The notes: generated from the letters alone by a model not told the origin. A DNA stretch of 64,000 nt from Pseudomonas cremoris (GCF_014230465.1 NZ_JAAXCY010000001.1:310001-374000), one strand, 5' to 3'. Positions 7,730-16,718 are shown, counted from the first letter of the stretch. Translations and numbers: made by a program.

Positions 7730-8692
7730 ATGATGCTGCGAGTTTTACTGTTTACCCTTACCTTGTTTACCGCTGTGGCCCAGGCCGCATCCCCCGTCGT
7801 GCTGCAGCGCCCTATCAGCCTGGACACCGGCAGCGGCACGTTGTTTGGCTCGTTACTACTGCCGCAATCCGACAAACCGGTGCCGGTCGTGCTGATCATC
7901 GCCGGCTCAGGCCCCACCGACCGCAACGGCAACAGCGCCGACGGTGCGCGCAACGACAGCCTCAAGCGACTTGCCTGGGTGTTGGCCCGGCATAACATCG
8001 CCAGCGTGCGGTACGACAAGCGCGGCGTCGCCGCCAGCCTGGCGGCCACCCCCGACGAACGCAACCTGACGCTCGACGCCTACGTGGCTGACGCCGTGGC
8101 TTGGGGCAAGCTGCTCAAATCCGATAAACGCATGGGGCCGCTGATCGTGCTCGGTCACAGTGAAGGCGCCTTGGTTGCCGCCCTCGCGGCGCCACAGCTG
8201 GAGCCTGCCGGCGTGATTTCCCTGTCCGGCAGTGCCCGCCCGGTGGACGAGGTGATCCGCCAGCAACTGGCTGATCATCTGCCCCCTGCCCTGCTGCTGC
8301 GCAGCAATCAAATCCTCGATCGCCTCAAGGCCGGCCAAGTGGATGCCGATGTGCCTGGCCCGCTGGAGGGCATTTTCCGACCGAGTGTGCAGCCGTATCT
8401 GATCAGCCTGTTTCGTGCAGATCCGTCAGCCGCCTTCGCCAAGCTGCGTATGCCCGCGCTGATCGTCCAGGGCACCAATGATATCCAGGTCGGTGTGGGC
8501 GATGCTCGCCAACTGAAAATGGCCAAGCCCGATGCCCACTTGGCGGTGATCGAAGGCATGAACCACGTGATGCGTATCATCCCTAACGATGTGAAACAAC
8601 AGTTGGCGTCCTACAACGACCCGCAACTGCCCCTCGCCGCCGAGTTGGGTGAACGCCTGGTGCGTTTTATCGACGGACTTCAACCCCGTTAA
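7730..8692 (+). CDS. Secreted alpha/beta hydrolase
   Basis: 320 residues. A signal peptide occupies about residues 1-20 (MMLRVLLFTLTLFTAVAQAA), so the enzyme is periplasmic or exported. The nucleophile elbow is LGHSEG with Ser144; the oxyanion region GSGPTDRNGN is at 59-69; the acid and His are probably in QGTNDIQV and EGMNHVMR. This GSGPTDRDGN/GHSEG combination is typical of the dienelactone-hydrolase-like peptidase S9 proteins. Divergent from aroC. Substrate unknown; likely an ester or peptide. Confidence 0.87.
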   Translation: MMLRVLLFTLTLFTAVAQAASPVVLQRPISLDTGSGTLFGSLLLPQSDKPVPVVLIIAGSGPTDRNGNSADGARNDSLKRLAWVLARHNIASVRYDKRGVAASLAATPDERNLTLDAYVADAVAWGKLLKSDKRMGPLIVLGHSEGALVAALAAPQLEPAGVISLSGSARPVDEVIRQQLADHLPPALLLRSNQILDRLKAGQVDADVPGPLEGIFRPSVQPYLISLFRADPSAAFAKLRMPALIVQGTNDIQVGVGDARQLKMAKPDAHLAVIEGMNHVMRIIPNDVKQQLASYNDPQLPLAAELGERLVRFIDGLQPR

Positions 8693-8738
8693 GCGACAAT
8701 TTAGCTCCAGTCCTAGAGAAACCGGCCGATAAGCCCAG

Positions 8739-8764
8739 AGTCGACAGTAAAAAGACTGTCGACT
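8739..8764. promoter_or_regulatory. Perfect inverted repeat before the coiled-coil gene
   Basis: GTCGACAGT, 6-base loop AAAAAG, then ACTGTCGAC (arms perfect over 9 bases, extendable by one pair). It ends 28 bases before the next ATG and has no T-run on either strand, so it looks more like an operator or mRNA hairpin than a terminator. Confidence 0.5.
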
Positions 8765-8791
8765 TGCAGGGCTTGGACAGGATCGCGCCGC

Positions 8792-9598
8792 ATGACAACC
8801 ACTGAAGCAACACCGGAACCCACCGCCGAAACCCCGGCTGAAAAAACCGAGGCCGTCGACGCGGCGCCCCTGCCGTGGGCGGATGTCCAGGCCGAGCATT
8901 TCAAGATGCTGCGCCTGGCGCCGTTGGCCACTGACCGTGCCACCGGCGTGCGGCCGTTGCGGTTCGTGCAGTTTGGCTATGCCGAGCGCAACGACAAGCA
9001 CCACAGCCTGCTGCGCATGGTCATTCAGCTGCCGGGCCAACGGGTGCGGCGCGAGCAGAATCACTTGGATATCTGGGTCGACCATGATGCGCACCGCGTG
9101 CATTTTGGGCCCGGTATCAGCCTGGAAATCGAACCGGCCAACCGAGGCCTCGGGCGCTTCCTGGTGGCCCAAGGAGCAGCGTGGGCGAAAAAGAAGTGGT
9201 CGCACTACCGTGTCGACGGCGTCGACCTCGCCAACAAGGACGCATTGAACGAAGCCACGCGCCTGCGCCGTGACCACTTCCTACGCATCCAGGGCTTTGA
9301 TGTTGCCTACGCTGACGTGCAGCACCTGAAGGGCAATGTGCAACCAGGCAAGGTCAGTGATGTGCTCGACAGCTGGAACACCGAGAAGGTGCAGTTCGTC
9401 GAGATTCTGGAAGCCGCGCAAATGCTGCAACAGGCCGAGCATAACTTGGCAGAGCACGAAGTGAAGTTGCGCAAGGAAGAGGAAAAGGTCACCAAGTTCA
9501 AACGTGAGGACAGCGGGCTACGCTTCACCATCACGTGCCTGGTGGCGTTTACGGTATTTCAGGCGGGGTTGTTGATCTGGATTGCCACGCACCGCTAA
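8792..9598 (+). CDS. Hypothetical coiled-coil protein with C-terminal membrane anchor
   Basis: 268 residues. The N-terminal 30 residues are low-complexity (Thr/Glu/Pro/Ala). The middle (about 40-190) is a folded domain of unknown type rich in Arg and His. Residues about 200-240 are a charged heptad-like helix (LQQAEHNLAEHEVKLRKEEEKVTKFKRE). Residues about 245-264 form a single hydrophobic segment ending ATHR. This suggests a tail-anchored inner-membrane protein facing the cytoplasm. I recall a conserved hypothetical gene at the same place beside prmB in P. aeruginosa (PA1679). Function not known. Confidence 0.82.
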   Translation: MTTTEATPEPTAETPAEKTEAVDAAPLPWADVQAEHFKMLRLAPLATDRATGVRPLRFVQFGYAERNDKHHSLLRMVIQLPGQRVRREQNHLDIWVDHDAHRVHFGPGISLEIEPANRGLGRFLVAQGAAWAKKKWSHYRVDGVDLANKDALNEATRLRRDHFLRIQGFDVAYADVQHLKGNVQPGKVSDVLDSWNTEKVQFVEILEAAQMLQQAEHNLAEHEVKLRKEEEKVTKFKREDSGLRFTITCLVAFTVFQAGLLIWIATHR

Positions 9599-9617
9599 TG
9601 GATTGAAATGCTATCAA

Positions 9618-9710
9618 AATGTGGGAGCGGGCTTGCTCGCGAATGCAGTGGGTCAGCCAACCCATCTGTAACTGATCCACCGCATTCGCGAGCAAGCCCG
9701 CTCCCACATT
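9618..9710. repeat. REPIN, copy 2
   Basis: Same 93-base head-to-head paired REP as copy 1, with a spacer differing at only a few positions (GCAGTGGGTCAGCCAAC shared). It separates the convergent coiled-coil gene and prmB and may act in transcript ending or 3'-end stability. Confidence 0.93.
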
Positions 9711-9735
9711 TACTGCATTTCGTCAGTGAGGTCGA

Positions 9736-10644
9736 CTAGACCCTCGCGGCGAAGACAGCCTGATGCTGGCGGCACTGTTGCGCTGTCAGCATGAACACCC
9801 CATGCCCACCCCGCTGGAAGTCCAGCCAGGCAAAATCCACTTCCGGGTACAGCGCCTCGACGTGAACCTGGCTGTTGCCCACTTCAACAATCAGCAAGCC
9901 CTTCTCGGTCAAGTGGTCCGCAGCCTCGGCCAGCATGCGCCGTACCAGGTTCAAGCCGTCATCGCCGCAGGCCAGGCCCAGCTCAGGTTCGTGCTGGTAC
10001 TCGTCGGGCATGTCGGCGAAGTCTTCGGCATCCACGTACGGTGGGTTGGACACGATCAGGTCAAAGCGCTGGCCCGGCAGGCCGTCAAAGCCGTCGCCTT
10101 GCACGGTGTACACGCGCTCGTCGACGCCATGGCGCTCGATGTTCTGGTTGGCCACTTCCAGCGCTTCGAACGAAAGGTCGCCCAGCACCACTTCGGCGTC
10201 CTGGAACTCGTAGGCGCAGGCAATACCGATGCAGCCAGAGCCGGTGCACAGGTCGAGAATGCGGGCTGGCGGTTGGGCCAGCCAGGGTTCGAAGCGGTTT
10301 TCGATCAGTTCGCCAATCGGTGAACGTGGGATCAACACACGCTCGTCTACGATAAACGACATGCCGCAGAACCAGGCTTCTTTCAATAGATAGGCGGTAG
10401 GAACACGCTCGTGAATACGGCGATGCAACAAGCGCTGCACGTGAGAGATTTCCTCTTCTTCCAAGTTGCAGTCCAAGTAGCTGTCGGCGATTTCCCACGG
10501 CAGATGCAAGGCACCGAGCACCAATTGGCGCGCTTCGTCCCAGGCATTGTCAGTACCATGGCCGAAAAACAGGTCTTCCCCATGGAAACGGCTGACAGCC
10601 CAACGGATGTGGTCGCGCAAGGTGCGCAGGCGGGAAGTGATCAC
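9736..10644 (-). CDS. prmB: Ribosomal protein L3 N5-glutamine methyltransferase
   Basis: 302 residues. It transfers a methyl group from S-adenosylmethionine to a glutamine of ribosomal protein L3. The SAM motif [10 protein letters not shown] is at 131-140 and the glutamine-binding NPPY at 200-203. I place the start at the GTG at 10644 ([19 protein letters not shown]), which follows AGGAGTCTGCCCCC and matches the usual PrmB N-terminus; the longer open frame upstream to 10782 lacks support. Single gene, divergent from the cysteine hydrolase. Confidence 0.95.
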   Translation of the reverse strand: MITSRLRTLRDHIRWAVSRFHGEDLFFGHGTDNAWDEARQLVLGALHLPWEIADSYLDCNLEEEEISHVQRLLHRRIHERVPTAYLLKEAWFCGMSFIVDERVLIPRSPIGELIENRFEPWLAQPPARILDLCTGSGCIGIACAYEFQDAEVVLGDLSFEALEVANQNIERHGVDERVYTVQGDGFDGLPGQRFDLIVSNPPYVDAEDFADMPDEYQHEPELGLACGDDGLNLVRRMLAEAADHLTEKGLLIVEVGNSQVHVEALYPEVDFAWLDFQRGGHGVFMLTAQQCRQHQAVFAARV

Positions 10645-10883
10645 GGGGGCAGACTCCTGGAAAAAACGACTGGCGATTCTAACAGCCTTCGCCTGTACCG
10701 ACGATGTACGAAAAGCCTTCACCACCTGTCGGATTTCATCCAAATTGCCATCATTGCGCCAAACAGACCCACCTCTTGACATCGCTGCACGTCAACAACG
10801 GCGTACCTTACGATGGTAGCGATTCACAGAACCGCTCAGCCAGTGGACAATGTCGCAAAAGCCCCCCTCACAGGAGCCCCAGA

Positions 10884-11474
10884 ATGTCCGTTCCAAAGAC
10901 GATGTTTCAACTCAGCGGTCGCGGTTACGCAGCAGCCAACCTCAGCCATGCGACCCTCGTGATCATCGACGCCCAGAAGGAATACCTCAGCGGCCCGCTC
11001 GCCCTTTCGGGCATGGACGCAGCCGTCAGCAATATCAAGCAGCTTGTATCATCAGCGCGTAACGCCGGGCGCCCGATTGTGCATGTGCGTCACTTGGGTA
11101 CCGTCGGTGGCCTGTTCGACCCCCAGGGCGAGCGCGGCGAATTCATTCCCGGCCTGGAGCCCATGGCTGACGAAACCATCATCGGCAAGCTGCTACCCAG
11201 CGCCTTTCACGGCACCGGCCTGGAGAAACACTTGCAGGACCTCGGTTCCCTCGACCTGATCGTCTGCGGTTTCATGAGCCACTCCAGCGTCAGCACCACC
11301 GTGCGTGCCGCCAAGAACCTGGGCTTTCGCTGCACCCTGGTGGAAGACGCCTGCGCCACCCGTGACTTGCCTTACAAAGGCGGCATCCTCAGCGCCGAAC
11401 ATGTGCAACAGACCGAAATGGCCATCATGGCTGACAACTTCGCCACCTTGGCGCTGACCAAAGATCTGATCTGA
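10884..11474 (+). CDS. Isochorismatase-like cysteine hydrolase family protein (Ser at the Cys position)
   Basis: 196 residues from the ATG after CAGGAGCCCCAGA. The fold is that of isochorismatase/nicotinamidase-type hydrolases: VIIDAQKEY (catalytic Asp29), GKLLPSAF (Lys102), and the nucleophile strand CGFMSHSSVSTTVRAAKN. In active cysteine hydrolases that strand reads GxMTHxCVxTTxRAA; here the Cys position (135) is Ser. The protein may use another mechanism, like true isochorismatases, or may bind without hydrolysis. Soluble, no signal. I recall an orthologue beside prmB in P. aeruginosa (PA1677). Confidence 0.85.
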   Translation: MSVPKTMFQLSGRGYAAANLSHATLVIIDAQKEYLSGPLALSGMDAAVSNIKQLVSSARNAGRPIVHVRHLGTVGGLFDPQGERGEFIPGLEPMADETIIGKLLPSAFHGTGLEKHLQDLGSLDLIVCGFMSHSSVSTTVRAAKNLGFRCTLVEDACATRDLPYKGGILSAEHVQQTEMAIMADNFATLALTKDLI

Positions 11475-11484
11475 TCGCCCTTCT

Positions 11485-11521
11485 GATGAGCGGCGCGGCA
11501 GTGTTTATTGCCCCGCTCATC
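11485..11521 (+). terminator. Hairpin after the cysteine hydrolase gene
   Basis: GATGAGCGG and CCGCTCATC form a perfect 9-base outer stem with an inner GGCA/TGCC pairing. The following sequence has only a weak T-tract (CCCTTTCATTT), so it may be a weak terminator or a 3'-end stabiliser. Confidence 0.55.
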
Positions 11522-11616
11522 CGCAAAGCCCTTTCATTTGGCGCATTTACCTCTGCTCCCGGAACAACCTGTGTATTGTCCGGTCGAAGGGCCGATACCC
11601 TGGAGGAAAGGTCGGA

Positions 11617-11937
11617 ATGAAGATATCCGATGGTTTTGATGCTCGTCGCTTGCGCCCCAAGGGCCCGAGCAACTGGCGTCTGCGCCTGGTAGCCGGTTTT
11701 GCCGCGCTACTGGCGATTGTTGGCGTGTTGATGATCGGCGCTGGTGGTGCCGGTTTGCTGGGCCATTCGCCAGCGCTTGGCGAACTGAATGCCAGCCCTG
11801 GCGGCTCGGCTATCCTGTTGGTGATCGGGCTGCTGGTGCTGTGGCTGGGCGTGTGGTTGTGGCGGCGCAGCCGTCGGAAAATGCGCCAACCCCTGTCACT
11901 GAACATCGCCTCTCACCTCATGAAAAAGCACGACTGA
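11617..11937 (+). CDS. Small membrane protein, two transmembrane segments
   Basis: 106 residues: a basic N-terminus (DARRLRPKGPSNWRLR), hydrophobic segment about 24-48, a short periplasmic-type loop (HSPALGELNASPGG), hydrophobic segment about 63-82, then a basic tail (RRSRRKMR). Positive charges at both ends put both termini in the cytoplasm. The ATG follows TGGAGGAAAGGTCGGA, a strong ribosome binding site. No family recognised. It precedes the Smr gene on the same strand with a 75-base gap. Confidence 0.78.
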   Translation: MKISDGFDARRLRPKGPSNWRLRLVAGFAALLAIVGVLMIGAGGAGLLGHSPALGELNASPGGSAILLVIGLLVLWLGVWLWRRSRRKMRQPLSLNIASHLMKKHD

Positions 11938-12012
11938 TGGCGCTTGGATAGCGTTTCCTGCGCCCTGGCCGCCGCGATTTAGGTAAACTGCCCGCCCTTC
12001 GCGGAGGCTGAC

Positions 12013-12570
12013 ATGCAAGACGACGATTTTTCCCTGTTCAAAAACGAGCTGCGCGGCGTCAAGCCGATCAAGCACGACCGCGCCGATACCGGCAAACCCA
12101 AGGCCGACCGGGCGCAGATCGCCAAGCTGCGCCAGGCTGCTACCGTGCGCACCGACGCCACCACCGTGGATGGCCTGTCGGACCAGTTCGTGATCGACGT
12201 CGGGCCCGAAGACGAGCTGATGTGGGCCCGCGACGGTGTGCAGGAAAGCCAGATGCGCAAGCTCAAGGTCGGCCAGATCCCGTTCGAAGGCAGCCTCGAC
12301 CTGCACGGCATGACCGTGGAAAAAGCCCGCGAAACCCTGTGGGCCTTTCTCGCCGAAGCGACCAAATTTGAAATCCGCTGCGTGCGCGTCACCCACGGCA
12401 AGGCTGTGCGGCTGGACGGCAAACGCCCAATGATCAAGAGTCATGTCAACACCTGGCTGCGCCAACATGCCCAGGTACTGGGTTTTACCTCGTGCCAGGC
12501 CCGCCACGGCGGCGCGGGTGCGGTGTATGTGATGCTCAAGCGCACCATGATGGAAGGGCGCGACGAGTAA
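12013..12570 (+). CDS. Smr-domain protein (MutS2-type nuclease domain)
   Basis: 185 residues. A charged N-terminal half (about 1-90) is followed by a Smr domain: LDLHGMT at 95-101 and RVTHGKAVRL then RHGGAGAVYVMLK at the end. Smr domains nick branched DNA or cut RNA; the LDLHG and HGK motifs are both intact. Standalone proteins of this size (YdaL/SmrA type) are common in gammaproteobacteria. It precedes folE on the same strand by 78 bases, likely cotranscribed. Which nucleic acid it acts on cannot be read here. Confidence 0.92.
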   Translation: MQDDDFSLFKNELRGVKPIKHDRADTGKPKADRAQIAKLRQAATVRTDATTVDGLSDQFVIDVGPEDELMWARDGVQESQMRKLKVGQIPFEGSLDLHGMTVEKARETLWAFLAEATKFEIRCVRVTHGKAVRLDGKRPMIKSHVNTWLRQHAQVLGFTSCQARHGGAGAVYVMLKRTMMEGRDE

Positions 12571-12648
12571 CAAGTGCCATCGTCAGGCTTGCAGCGATGT
12601 GCCGGCCACCGTAACCTTGCGCTTTGCGAAAATCCCACAGGTAGTTTC

Positions 12649-13194
12649 ATGTCCCTGGAACAGAATTACACCGCGATCCTCGGCCAACTCGGCGAGGACG
12701 TTTCCCGCGAGGGTCTGCTAGACACGCCAAAACGTGCCGCCAAGGCGATGCAGTACCTCTGCCGCGGTTATGAACAGACACTGGAAGAAGTCACCAACGG
12801 TGCCTTGTTCAGCTCCGACAACAGCGAAATGGTGCTGGTCAAGGACATCGAGTTGTACTCGCTGTGCGAACACCACCTGCTGCCGTTCATCGGCAAGGCC
12901 CACGTCGCGTACATCCCAAGCGGCAAAGTGCTGGGCCTGTCCAAGGTCGCGCGGATTGTCGATATGTACGCGCGCCGCCTGCAGATCCAGGAAAACCTCA
13001 GCCGTCAGATCGCCGATGCGGTGATGCAAGTGACCGGCGCCCTGGGCGTGGCGGTGGTGATCGAGGCCAAGCACATGTGCATGATGATGCGCGGTGTCGA
13101 GAAACAGAATTCGTCGATGATCACCTCGGTGATGCTGGGTGAGTTCCGCGAAAACGCGGCAACCCGCAGCGAATTCCTCAGCCTGATCAAGTAA
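12649..13194 (+). CDS. folE: GTP cyclohydrolase I
   Basis: 181 residues. It converts GTP to 7,8-dihydroneopterin triphosphate, the first step of folate (and other pterin) synthesis. The zinc ligands Cys73 and His76 (LCEHHLLPF) and Cys144 (KHMCMMMRG) are all present, so it is the zinc-dependent type IA enzyme. I used the internal ATG at 12649 ([11 protein letters not shown]), which gives the usual family length. Many pseudomonads carry a second folE copy, which I recall being named folE2 at this site in P. aeruginosa. Confidence 0.97.
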   Translation: MSLEQNYTAILGQLGEDVSREGLLDTPKRAAKAMQYLCRGYEQTLEEVTNGALFSSDNSEMVLVKDIELYSLCEHHLLPFIGKAHVAYIPSGKVLGLSKVARIVDMYARRLQIQENLSRQIADAVMQVTGALGVAVVIEAKHMCMMMRGVEKQNSSMITSVMLGEFRENAATRSEFLSLIK

Positions 13195-13207
13195 CAGGCT
13201 GTGTAGG

Positions 13208-13240
13208 AAAAGGCCGGCGTTCATCGCCGGTTTTTTTTCG
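13208..13240 (+). terminator. Intrinsic terminator of folE
   Basis: CCGGCG, loop TTCAT, CGCCGG, then eight T residues, 20 bases after the folE stop. Confidence 0.93.
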
Positions 13241-13295
13241 CCTGCAGAATTCCTGTAAGCTGCGGCCCCTTCTTCATGGGCAAGAGGTTTCAGCC

Positions 13296-13667
13296 ATGTT
13301 CGTCAAAGCACTTCGAGTGGGCCTCGGCCAAATCATCATCGCGGGCGATTTCCTGACCCGCCCACGCAAAAAGCAGCGCCCTGCCGAGCAACAGGCACAG
13401 GTGAATGCGGCGGCCAAGGAATTGACGCTGTATCAGTTCCACGCCTGCCCGTTTTGCGTGAAGACCCGCCGCACCCTGCACCGCCTGAATGTGCCGGTGG
13501 CCTTGAAGGACGCAAAGAACAACGAACAGGACCGCCAGACCCTGCTGGAACAAGGTGGCAAGATCAAAGTGCCGTGCTTGCGTATTGAAGAGAATGGCCA
13601 GGTCACTTGGATGTACGACTCCAAAGTGATCATTGATTACCTGGATAAGCGGTTTGCTGCGGTCTGA
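13296..13667 (+). CDS. Glutaredoxin/GST-N-domain protein
   Basis: 123 residues. About 42 N-terminal residues (a hydrophobic stretch GLGQIIIAGDFL, then a basic and Gln-rich linker) precede a thioredoxin-fold domain: LTLYQFHACPFCVKTRRTL with the CPFC redox motif at 51-54, the cis-Pro region KVPCLRI, and the C-terminal YDSKVIIDYLDKRF shared with glutathione-S-transferase N-domains. Probably a glutathione-dependent thiol oxidoreductase; the N-terminal stretch may tether it to the membrane. Own transcription unit between the folE terminator and a REPIN. Confidence 0.87.
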   Translation: MFVKALRVGLGQIIIAGDFLTRPRKKQRPAEQQAQVNAAAKELTLYQFHACPFCVKTRRTLHRLNVPVALKDAKNNEQDRQTLLEQGGKIKVPCLRIEENGQVTWMYDSKVIIDYLDKRFAAV

Positions 13668-13685
13668 CAGACGGGCGCAAATCCA

Positions 13686-13778
13686 AATGTGGGAGCGGGC
13701 TTGCTCGCGAATGCGGTGTGTCAGTCACAGATATCTCAACTGATCCACCGCTTTCGCGAGCAAGCCCGCTCCCACATT
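13686..13778. repeat. REPIN, copy 3
   Basis: 93-base head-to-head paired REP between convergent genes. Its last base is the first base of the minus-strand gene's stop codon (TTA at 13778-13780), so the repeat abuts and just touches coding sequence. Confidence 0.93.
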
Positions 13779-14098
13779 TAGTTTTGTATTACCAGATCAA
13801 GATCGAGCAGCGCCGAACCCAGGCACTTGCCATGGGCATCCAGCGCCAGCGAGCGCGTGACCCCGCCGCGCAAGATCCCCGGTAACACAAAGTTCAGCGC
13901 CTGCACATTCTGCAATTCATAACGACGAACCGGCGCAGCGCCTGGCTCTAGCAAGCCAGCAAAGTACTCCGCCACCCGCTCAGCCGTCAGCTGTTCACAC
14001 AGCAACGAGTAATCCTCGGCCCGATACGCAATGATCGAAATGTTCGACGTGTCGCCCTTATCCCCCGTGCGGGAATGGGCCAGCGTGTGCAGCTTCAT
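13778..14098 (-). CDS. AtuA-associated small protein (AtuA C-terminal-domain family)
   Basis: 106 residues, beginning MKLHTLAHSRTGDKGDTSNIS. This start is the hallmark of the short protein that accompanies, or is fused to, AtuA/DUF1446 proteins; in many bacteria it forms their C-terminal domain. The ATG overlaps the stop of the upstream DUF1446 gene (ATGA), so the two are coupled and very likely act as one complex. Catalytic role not established. Confidence 0.87.
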   Translation of the reverse strand: MKLHTLAHSRTGDKGDTSNISIIAYRAEDYSLLCEQLTAERVAEYFAGLLEPGAAPVRRYELQNVQALNFVLPGILRGGVTRSLALDAHGKCLGSALLDLDLVIQN

Positions 14099-15420
14099 GC
14101 TTCGATCCTCGGGTTGACCTGGTTGCGCGGCAACAACAACGATGCCACCGCCACCACTTGCCGCACACTCTTGCTCGCACCACCGCCGCCGGATGGGCCG
14201 TTGGTGTAAAGGGTTTCGACTTCGTTGCCGACACGCACCGCTTCACTGCGATCTTCACAGCGGGCCGCCACGCGCAGGCGCACTTCCCAGGGTTCGACAG
14301 TGCTGCGTGGGCCGTGGAGCGAGTCCATGCCGATCAGTTCGGCGCGCACGTCCTGCATTTTCACGCCCATCAACTCCAAGCGTTTGAGGACGACATCCCG
14401 CGCCAACTGCGCCCGTGCGACAGCACCGGGGCCGCCGTAGGACATCTGTCCCTCGCCAATCCAACCGTCCAGATAGCCGACACTGACTTTCAGCTGTTCG
14501 GGGCGGGAACGGCCGCCGGCACCTGCGGCGCGAACGCGGTCAATGCCCTCCTCGACAAAACCCACTTGGGAGAAGTCCGCCGTGACATCCGGCGTCAGAT
14601 ACGCCGCTGGGTCATGCACTTCGTATATCAGCTGCTCTGTGCAGGTGGCGCGGCTTACCCGTCCACCCGACCCCGTCACCTTGGTAATCACCGCTTCGCC
14701 GTCGACATCAATCTCGGCCAGTGGGAAACCCAGGCGCGCCAGGTCATCCACATCCTTGAAGCCAGGATCGGCAAAATACCCGCCGCTGACCTGCCCGGCG
14801 CATTCGAGCAAATGCCCCACCAACGTACCGCGCCCCAATCGCTGCCAGTCGTCCGCCGCCCAGCCGAACTCAAACATCTGTGGGGCGAGGAATAGCGACG
14901 GGTCGGCCACCCTCCCGGTGATCACCACGTCCGCATCAGCGCGCAACGCGTCCAGGATGCCGTCGACGCCCAAATAGGCATTCGCAGAAATCAGCCGTTC
15001 GCCCAACGACCCGACAGTCTGGCCGTTATCCAACAGAAATTCGGGGGCCAGCACATTCAGCACGTCATCGCCGACCACGGCGATCACCTTGAGCTCAAGG
15101 CCCAGCTCAAGTGCAATACGCCGCACCTCATCTGCCGCCGACACCGGATTGGCCGCGCCCATATTGGTGATCACCCGCAAGCGACGACGCCCGCCCTTCG
15201 CGCCTACAAAAGGCAGTACGCGGCGCATGCGTTCACTCAATAGCGGGTCATAACCCCCCTGTGGATCGCTGATCCGCGCCTGTTGCGCCAAGGCGATCGT
15301 GCGTTCAGCCAGGCATTCGAACACCAGGTAATCCAAATCGCCCTGTTCGGCCAGCTCCACAGCAGGTTCGATACGGTCGCCGGAATAGCCGGCGCCGGAA
15401 CCGATACGCAAGGTTTTCAT
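14095..15420 (-). CDS. AtuA/DUF1446 family protein (acyclic terpene utilisation-like)
   Basis: 441 residues. Opening motif LRIGSGAGYSGDRIEPAVELAEQGDLDYLVFECLAERT with FGWAADDW and GGRVTxxTCTEQL-like sequences identify DUF1446. The founding member, AtuA, belongs to the citronellol/geranyl-CoA pathway, but none of that pathway's other genes (carboxylase, dehydrogenases) is here, so a terpene role should not be assumed. It starts one base after the CitMHS transporter stop and is coupled to the small partner downstream. Likely cytoplasmic and part of carboxylate catabolism. Confidence 0.88.
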   Translation of the reverse strand: MKTLRIGSGAGYSGDRIEPAVELAEQGDLDYLVFECLAERTIALAQQARISDPQGGYDPLLSERMRRVLPFVGAKGGRRRLRVITNMGAANPVSAADEVRRIALELGLELKVIAVVGDDVLNVLAPEFLLDNGQTVGSLGERLISANAYLGVDGILDALRADADVVITGRVADPSLFLAPQMFEFGWAADDWQRLGRGTLVGHLLECAGQVSGGYFADPGFKDVDDLARLGFPLAEIDVDGEAVITKVTGSGGRVSRATCTEQLIYEVHDPAAYLTPDVTADFSQVGFVEEGIDRVRAAGAGGRSRPEQLKVSVGYLDGWIGEGQMSYGGPGAVARAQLARDVVLKRLELMGVKMQDVRAELIGMDSLHGPRSTVEPWEVRLRVAARCEDRSEAVRVGNEVETLYTNGPSGGGGASKSVRQVVAVASLLLPRNQVNPRIEA

Positions 15421-15421
15421 C

Positions 15422-16714
15422 TCAAATCACTCCCAGCAGCAACGCAGTCAGGGTCATCAACACCGACGCCGCAAACAGAAACGGAATGGTGAAGCGCTGG
15501 TGATCGGCCAATTCGACCTTGCACAGGCCCACCAACAGGAAGGTCGCAGGGGTCAGCGGGCTGACCGGGAATCCGGTGGTGTGCACGCCCAGTAATGAGG
15601 CCTGGGCCACTTGCAGCGGGTCGACGCCCAGGGCTTTGCCCACTTCGGCGATCACCGGCATCACGCCGAAATAGTAGGAATCGGGGTCAAACAACATGCT
15701 CAACGGCATGGAAATAAAGCCCACCACCGCCGGGATCAACTTACCGTGGCCCGCTGGAATCTGCGCCACCGCCACTTCGGCAATGGCCTTGAGCATGCCG
15801 GTGCCTTGCATGATCCCGGTGAACACCCCGGCGGCGAGCAGGATGCTGGCCATGGTCAGCGCGGTTTTTGCGTGGGCGTCAATACGGGCGCGCTGGGCGT
15901 CGACGTTCGGGTAGTTGATGCACAGCGCCACCACGGTGCCGAGCATGAACATCACCACCGGGTCGACCCAGCCGGCAATCATCACCACCATCACCAGCAC
16001 GGTGAGGATCAGGTTGACCCAGAACAACCGTGGACGGCGCAGCTTGATGTCGTCGTCACTGAGCACGCGCTGCGGCATGGCATCGACCGTGGAGCCGGCG
16101 CCCAGGCCCAGGCGTTTTTCTTCGCGACGGCCCAGCCACCAGGCACAGGCGAACACGAAGATCAGGCCGACGATTTGTACCGGGATCAGGGGCTGGAACA
16201 GGTCCGCCACCGGCACATGCAGGGCTGCCGACGAGCGCAATACCGGGCCGGTCCACGGTAGGAAGTTGACCCCAGCGGCCATCGCACACACGCAGGCGAG
16301 GATGCGTTTGTCGATGCCCAGCCGCGTGTACAGCGGCAGCATCGCCGGCACCGTCACCAAAAATGTCACTGCGCCGGAACCGTCCAGGTGCACCAGCAGC
16401 GCCAGGGTCGCGGTGCCGACAACAATTCGTGTAGGGCGCGTCCCCACCGTTCGCAGGATACGATCAATGATGGGGTCGAGCATGCCAGCGTCGGTCATGA
16501 TCCCGAAAAACAGAATCGCAAACACAAACATGCCCACCACAGGGGCAACGTTCTTGATACCGGTAATGATGAAGGCACTGGTTTGCAGGCCGAACCCGCC
16601 GAGCAGCGCGGCGATGATCGGCAAGGCGATCAGGGCCACCAGGGGCGAGAGACGTTTGCTCATGACGGCAGCGAGCAGGCACAGGATGGTGATGACACCC
16701 AGGGTTGCGAGCAT
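15422..16714 (-). CDS. CitMHS-family carboxylate transporter
   Basis: 430 residues with about 11-12 hydrophobic segments. LALLVHLDGSGAVTFLVTVPAMLPLY, AAGVNFLPWTGPVLRSSAALH and MPLSMLFDPDSYYFGVMPVIAE match the CitMHS citrate-metal:proton symporter group of the ion transporter superfamily. It is the first gene of a transporter-AtuA-small partner operon, so the pathway's substrate is probably a carboxylic acid. The ribosome binding site GGAG lies inside a predicted hairpin. Likely regulated by the divergent LysR protein. Confidence 0.9.
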   Translation of the reverse strand: MLATLGVITILCLLAAVMSKRLSPLVALIALPIIAALLGGFGLQTSAFIITGIKNVAPVVGMFVFAILFFGIMTDAGMLDPIIDRILRTVGTRPTRIVVGTATLALLVHLDGSGAVTFLVTVPAMLPLYTRLGIDKRILACVCAMAAGVNFLPWTGPVLRSSAALHVPVADLFQPLIPVQIVGLIFVFACAWWLGRREEKRLGLGAGSTVDAMPQRVLSDDDIKLRRPRLFWVNLILTVLVMVVMIAGWVDPVVMFMLGTVVALCINYPNVDAQRARIDAHAKTALTMASILLAAGVFTGIMQGTGMLKAIAEVAVAQIPAGHGKLIPAVVGFISMPLSMLFDPDSYYFGVMPVIAEVGKALGVDPLQVAQASLLGVHTTGFPVSPLTPATFLLVGLCKVELADHQRFTIPFLFAASVLMTLTALLLGVI

Positions 16715-16718
16715 GGGT

